Source: Prochlorococcus sp. AG-409-D14
GTDB taxonomy: Bacteria; Cyanobacteriota; Cyanobacteriia; PCC-6307; Cyanobiaceae
Length of the DNA: 64,000 nt
Direction: 5' to 3'
Assembly (NCBI GenBank): GCA_003215895.1
Contig: QCJR01000001.1
Coordinates: forward strand, 1-64,000
Position numbers and translations under genes: made by a program. The notes under the pieces were generated by a model. The model made no database searches. It was not told the origin of the DNA and saw only the letters and a list, made by a program, of their open reading frames with translations. Shown piece by piece: positions 59,982 through 64,000 of this stretch; the first letter of the stretch is position 1, and each line of letters begins with the position of its first letter.

Positions 59982-61048
59982 TTCTCTTTTTTATTAGAAG
60001 ATGTTAAAAGATAGTGCTTCTCAGCTACTGGAGTAACAACCCTTCCTCTAGCAGTTCTTTGTAAAAAACCAATTTGCATTAAATAAGGCTCAACTACAGT
60101 TTCAAGAGTGGTTGCATCTTCTCCAAGCGCAGCAGCCAAAGTTTCCAGCCCTACTGGACCGCCTTGATATTGTTTAACTAGCAAGCCTAAATAACTCCTA
60201 TCTGTCGCATCTAACCCTCTTTGATCTACACGATGTAAATCAAGAGCTTCATTTACAACTTGAGTATCAATAACTTTTGAAGAGGAATGCACTTCTGCAT
60301 AATCTCTCACTCTTCGTATAAGCCTGTTTGCAATTCTAGGAGTACCTCGACTTCTTCTGGCTAATTGATGAGATGCGTCTTCTGTGATTGATAAATTTAT
60401 AAGATTTGCAGATCTATTAATTATGTTTTCAAGCTCCAAATAATTATAAAAATCTAGTCTTTGAGTTATTCCAAAGCGATCTCTCATCGGGGAGCTCAAC
60501 GCTGCTGGCTTTGTTGTAGCACCAACCAACGTAAAAGGAGGAATTTCAATTGATCGCATTCTGGATGAAGTGCCTTTACCTACAGTTAAATCCAACCTTC
60601 TATCTTCCATCGCTGGATACAAAAGTTCCTGTGATATGCGATTAAGTCTGTGAATCTCATCAACAAAAATTAATTCACGTGGCTCCATATTGATCAATAA
60701 TCCAACTATATCCCTTGGTCGTTCGAGCGCAGGAGCGCTTGTAACTCTGGCTTTAACGCCTAATTCCTCAGCAATAACCAAAGCCATGGTTGTTTTTCCC
60801 AATCCAGGCGGCCCATAAAGCATTAAATGATCAAGTGCTTCTCCTCTTGTTAATGATGCCTTAACTGAAATTTCAAGAACTTTTTTTAATTCTGATTGAC
60901 CTACAAAATCATGAAAAGATTTAGGCCTAAGTGAATCTTGCTGAGATAATTTAAACTCCTCATTTAAAAGACTAGGACCAACCAATCTTTCCGCTCCTTT
61001 ATCATTAGGAAGAGAAGAATGATTAGTAATTGAAGACACAATTGCCAT
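59978..61048 (-). CDS. ruvB: Holliday junction ATP-dependent helicase RuvB
   Basis: A 356-residue AAA+ motor that branch-migrates Holliday junctions with RuvA. Walker A is GPPGLGKTT, Walker B is IFVDEIHRL, sensor I is LVGATTKP, and the arginine finger region is [10 protein letters not shown]. The winged-helix end shows [15 protein letters not shown]. The N-terminal extension before the core is about 30 residues. Its start is 47 bp from the divergent smpB start. ruvA and ruvC are not in the window. Confidence 0.96.
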   Translation of the reverse strand: MAIVSSITNHSSLPNDKGAERLVGPSLLNEEFKLSQQDSLRPKSFHDFVGQSELKKVLEISVKASLTRGEALDHLMLYGPPGLGKTTMALVIAEELGVKARVTSAPALERPRDIVGLLINMEPRELIFVDEIHRLNRISQELLYPAMEDRRLDLTVGKGTSSRMRSIEIPPFTLVGATTKPAALSSPMRDRFGITQRLDFYNYLELENIINRSANLINLSITEDASHQLARRSRGTPRIANRLIRRVRDYAEVHSSSKVIDTQVVNEALDLHRVDQRGLDATDRSYLGLLVKQYQGGPVGLETLAAALGEDATTLETVVEPYLMQIGFLQRTARGRVVTPVAEKHYLLTSSNKKEK

Positions 61049-61095
61049 GAATGAAGGTTAGTGGCATCTCAACAAAAATGGAGGTAAATAGAAGA

Positions 61096-61593
61096 ATGAG
61101 CAAAAAAGGAAAGAAAAAATCCAAAAAAAATTCCTCATATGATGGAAATCGTCACTTAGCTGAAAATCGAAAAGCAAGGTACGAATACGAAATCCTAGAA
61201 ACACTAGAAACTGGCCTAGAGCTTCTTGGAACAGAAGTTAAATCTATTAGAGCTGGAAAAGTAAATTTAAAAGATGGTTTTTGCCTGATTAAGAAAAATC
61301 AAATTCAACTTCATAATGTTCATATATCACCTCATAATCATGCTGGTAAATTTTTCAATCACGAACCTCTTAGAATCAAAAAAATTCTTGCACACCGAAA
61401 AGAAATCGAAAAATTAAAAATCAATTTAGAAAGAAAAGGTTTAGCATTAGTCCCTTTAAGTCTTTATCTCAAAGGCTCATGGATCAAATTAAAAATTGGA
61501 GTAGGAAAAGGGCGAAAACTACATGACAAGAGAGATAGAGAGAAAATTAATGACTCCAAAAGGGATGTAGTTAATGCTCTAAAAAGTTTTTAA
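61096..61593 (+). CDS. smpB: tmRNA-binding protein SmpB
   Basis: A 165-residue partner of tmRNA that rescues stalled ribosomes. The core shows [21 protein letters not shown], the loop HNHAGKF and the C-terminal tail [15 protein letters not shown] use ATG 61096 ([11 protein letters not shown]), which gives the usual size and a basic N-terminus. An upstream ATG at 61051 would overlap the ruvB promoter. The tmRNA gene itself is not in the window. The next gene is the convergent small hypothetical at 61661. Confidence 0.93.
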   Translation: MSKKGKKKSKKNSSYDGNRHLAENRKARYEYEILETLETGLELLGTEVKSIRAGKVNLKDGFCLIKKNQIQLHNVHISPHNHAGKFFNHEPLRIKKILAHRKEIEKLKINLERKGLALVPLSLYLKGSWIKLKIGVGKGRKLHDKRDREKINDSKRDVVNALKSF

Positions 61594-61660
61594 AAGAAAA
61601 TACTTATTAGTTTTTACTAAATTTTTTTTAGAAGAAAAATAATAATTTAATTAGCTATTA

Positions 61661-61912
61661 TCAAGTAGCATCCAAACTAACATTTTCTGGTGGAGGTGTT
61701 GGATCAGGGTCAGCAATAAGCATATGTTGTAAAACAATTTCAGGGCGCTCGCTATCTCTCCATCTAATGCGATAAGCAGGCATTTTTGTACCCCTGCTTG
61801 TTGTTTGCTCAACAGGTTCCATAACCCAGCCGCGCCTTGAACGCCCTTGGGGATTCCTTTTCACAACAGCATCTGCATGCTTGAAACGGAAACCAACTCT
61901 CTCGCCACTCAT
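61661..61912 (-). CDS. small hypothetical protein of picocyanobacterial type
   Basis: An 83-residue protein, basic in its first half and acidic in its last quarter. There is a Trp-rich middle (SRRGWVMEPVE, RIRWRDSERPE) and a C-terminal Pro/Asp run (DPDPTPPPEN). I recognise no domain. It lies about 40 bp downstream of lysS on the same strand and may be co-transcribed with it. The ATG at 61912 is used. Confidence 0.75.
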   Translation of the reverse strand: MSGERVGFRFKHADAVVKRNPQGRSRRGWVMEPVEQTTSRGTKMPAYRIRWRDSERPEIVLQHMLIADPDPTPPPENVSLDAT

Positions 61913-61953
61913 CTGAACAAAATCCTTACTCGCCTATTATCCACTCTGACGGG

Positions 61954-63474
61954 TCACTTTCCAGTTTGTTTTAAATTTGATTCTGGTCTCAGAAGAGGAA
62001 AAGCTATCACATCTCTAATGGAAGGGCTATCGGTCAATAGCATTACAAACCTGTCTATTCCTATTCCTAGGCCTCCTGTGGGTGGCATTCCAACTTCAAG
62101 AGCATTAATAAAGTCTTCATCCAAACTTTGAGCCTCGAGGTCACCAGCTTCTTTTTTCGCCTGCTGTAAAAGTAAACGTTCTTTTTGATCAATTGGATCA
62201 ATTAATTCACTAAAAGCATTAGCTGTCTCTCTACCAACAATAAAAAGTTCAAACCTTTCAACAAGACCTTTCTTAACCCTATGTTTTCTTGCCAATGGAG
62301 AAATCTCTATTGGATAATCCATTACAAATGTAGGTTGAATAAGCTTAGGCTCAACAACTTGTTCAAAAGCTTCATTTAATAGCTTTCCAACGCTATCAGC
62401 CTTATCGGGCACCTGAAGCCCCTTTCGAAGCATTTCAGCTCTAATATCATCAGCATGCTCCCCAAATGATTCAAAATCAATTCCAGTGAATTCCTGAACC
62501 AATTGATGCATTGTGGCCCTTCTCCAGGGAGGTTTCAAATCTATTTCTTGATCTTGATAATTAATTTTGGTCGATCCACAAATCGTTTTGCAAACTGAAG
62601 AAAGTAAATTTTCTGTCAATTCCATCATGTCGAAATAGTCAGCAAACGCCTCATAAATTTCAACAGAAGTAAATTCAGGATTATGCCTAGTACTAATTCC
62701 TTCATTTCTAAAAATTCTTCCAAGTTCATAAACCCTTTGAAATCCACCCACCACTAGTCTTTTCAAATGTAATTCTGTTGCAATTCTCAAATACAAAGGC
62801 AAATCCAATGTGTTGTGATGAGTTATAAAAGGCCTTGCATCCGCGCCACCGGCTTCTGATTGTAAAACCGGAGTCTCAATTTCAAGAAATTTTTTTTCAT
62901 CTAACCATCGTCGAATTGAACTAACTAATAACGCCCTAGTTCTAAAAGTTTTTCTTGACTGAGGATTAACAATTAAATCTAAATATCTTTGTCTATAGCG
63001 TTTTTCTACATCTGCGAGTCCGTGCCATTTATCTGGTAAAGGCTGCAAAGATTTTGACAACATTGACCATTCGAAAACTTTGACAGAAAGTTCACCTCTA
63101 TCTGTTCTCCTTAATATTCCACTAACTCCTATCCAATCACCAGAATCAACAAGAGAGGTTATATTCTCAAAATTATTGTTGGAATTTTCGATATTTTCAT
63201 TCTGATTTAAAGTCGCCTTTTCCAAAAAGAGTTGAATTGTTCCTGTCTCATCGGTAAGAGTGAAAAAAGCAAGTTTTCCCATCACTCTTCTAGAAGTTAC
63301 ACGCCCTGCAATGGATACTTCGTCTTTTTGTTCTTCGCCTTTTGGCAAGTCTTTATATTTTTCCTGCAAAACATTAGCTGAATCAGTAGGGCGAAAATTC
63401 AAACCATACGGACCTTGCCCAAGGCTTTTTAGTACTTTTGCCTTCTCGAGGCGGGTATCTCTTAAGTCAGACAA
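61954..63474 (-). CDS. lysS: lysyl-tRNA synthetase (class II)
   Basis: A 506-residue LysRS. The N-terminal OB fold (about 45-150) binds the anticodon, and class II motif 2 is [15 protein letters not shown], with motif 3 in [14 protein letters not shown] LysRS-typical insertion follows motif 2. The start ATG at 63474 is near the rpaB gene. It is the housekeeping copy as far as the window shows. Confidence 0.97.
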   Translation of the reverse strand: MSDLRDTRLEKAKVLKSLGQGPYGLNFRPTDSANVLQEKYKDLPKGEEQKDEVSIAGRVTSRRVMGKLAFFTLTDETGTIQLFLEKATLNQNENIENSNNNFENITSLVDSGDWIGVSGILRRTDRGELSVKVFEWSMLSKSLQPLPDKWHGLADVEKRYRQRYLDLIVNPQSRKTFRTRALLVSSIRRWLDEKKFLEIETPVLQSEAGGADARPFITHHNTLDLPLYLRIATELHLKRLVVGGFQRVYELGRIFRNEGISTRHNPEFTSVEIYEAFADYFDMMELTENLLSSVCKTICGSTKINYQDQEIDLKPPWRRATMHQLVQEFTGIDFESFGEHADDIRAEMLRKGLQVPDKADSVGKLLNEAFEQVVEPKLIQPTFVMDYPIEISPLARKHRVKKGLVERFELFIVGRETANAFSELIDPIDQKERLLLQQAKKEAGDLEAQSLDEDFINALEVGMPPTGGLGIGIDRFVMLLTDSPSIRDVIAFPLLRPESNLKQTGK

Positions 63475-63543
63475 GGCAAATCATACATACGGCAGGGATA
63501 AACGATATCAAATGAAAACCTATCAATATTGAGCTATTAATCT

Positions 63544-64000
63544 TTAACTGGCAATAGCAGTAGGAAATTCTCCCATTCTTTGAGAAGCATAACCAATACC
63601 TCTGACAGTTAGAATCAATTCAGGATTCCTTGGATCTGGCTCAAGCTTGCCTCTTAAACGAGCTACATATACATCCACAACTCTTAAATCTGCGGCTCTT
63701 CTGGGAGGGTAGCCCCAAAGCTGTTCCAAAATTTCTGCACGAGGCACAACACGGCCAGGATCACGAAATAATAATTCCAGCAAGCTAAATTCTGTATATG
63801 TAAGGCCTATTCTTTCTCCTCCTCTACTAACTTGCCTTCTATTAGTGTCTACAACAAGATCGCCAAGTTTCATTACTCCTTGACCTGATGGAACCTCTCT
63901 AGGCTCATCAACAGTAGGAGCTGGTCCAACTCTTCTCAAGATCGTTGCGATTCTAGCTTCTAACTCTTTAGGGCTAAATGGTTTGGCCAGATAATCATCA
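63544..64000 (-). CDS. rpaB: response regulator RpaB, partial (5' end outside window)
   Basis: About 150 C-terminal residues of an OmpR-type regulator. In-frame bases before 63939 continue the receiver domain (DDYLAKPFSPKELEARI, with the conserved Lys), so the frame enters from beyond the right edge. The winged helix covers TYTEFSLLELLFRDPGRVVPRAEILEQLWG and RVVDVYVARLRGKLE. The sequence matches cyanobacterial RpaB, the essential regulator of light-stress and photosystem I genes at HLR1 sites. It lies about 70 bp downstream of nothing related; lysS follows it on the same strand. Confidence 0.93.
   Translation of the reverse strand, partial: DDYLAKPFSPKELEARIATILRRVGPAPTVDEPREVPSGQGVMKLGDLVVDTNRRQVSRGGERIGLTYTEFSLLELLFRDPGRVVPRAEILEQLWGYPPRRAADLRVVDVYVARLRGKLEPDPRNPELILTVRGIGYASQRMGEFPTAIAS

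Overview
The window is AT-rich, tightly packed chromosomal DNA from a marine picocyanobacterium, almost certainly Prochlorococcus. The evidence is photosystem I genes (psaC, psaD), ndhS, the regulator rpaB, a cyanobacterial panC-cmk fusion, a cyanobacterial-type glutamate-cysteine ligase, bilin genes (ho1, pebA, pebB), very short intergenic gaps and a base composition well below 50% GC by eye. I see no insertion sequence, prophage, CRISPR array or rRNA. I cannot name the strain: bilin genes occur in both low-light and high-light Prochlorococcus.

Layout. 1-5.2 kb: degenerate DinG-like helicase (cut by the left edge), tyrA, a CrtD-type carotenoid desaturase, a fructosamine-kinase-like protein and a CAAD membrane protein. 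5.3-9.7 kb: a cluster rich in sulfur and cofactor chemistry, namely a JAMM peptidase, a MoeZ-like E1/rhodanese, a tandem-duplicated CobO, LarE and speD. 9.7-19.1 kb: recF, tRNA-Arg(CCG), a GNAT protein, ppc, gshA, trpE, psaD and an unusual histidine kinase. 19.5-26.9 kb: rodA, mrp, hemF, an amidase-like protein, a CCB2/CCB4-like cytochrome b6f assembly factor, rnd, a small hypothetical and an LpxB-related protein. 26.9-35.4 kb: tRNA-Cys, two small hypotheticals (one a 59-residue Cys-rich protein), aldo/keto reductase, purM, panC-cmk, a LMW phosphatase, and ho1-pebA-pebB. 35.4-46.4 kb: icd, a DUF1537 kinase beside an FMN 2-hydroxyacid oxidase, sugar epimerase, hydrolase, a Na+/H+ antiporter, glgP and two hypotheticals. 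46.5-56.1 kb: tRNA-Arg(CCT), rnpB, rnc, ndhS, rimM, manC, glmS, psaC, acpP, fabF, tktA. 56.1-64 kb: thiC under a TPP riboswitch, DUF3188-like protein, M20 amidohydrolase, TPR protein, ruvB, smpB, a small hypothetical, lysS and rpaB (cut by the right edge).

Functionally this is a housekeeping region: bilin, thiamine, heme, B12, glutathione and tryptophan synthesis, central carbon and glycogen metabolism, photosystem I and light regulation. I found no clear new multi-gene defence or mobile system. The best leads are: (i) the JAMM plus zinc-site-less MoeZ pair; (ii) the fused CobO duplication; (iii) a three-cysteine LarE; (iv) a histidine kinase with a normal H-box but an eroded ATP-binding domain; (v) a 29-bp perfect hairpin that contains the thiC 3' end; (vi) an 8-nt switching element downstream of the TPP aptamer; (vii) a RecF whose family N-terminus can only start at ATT.
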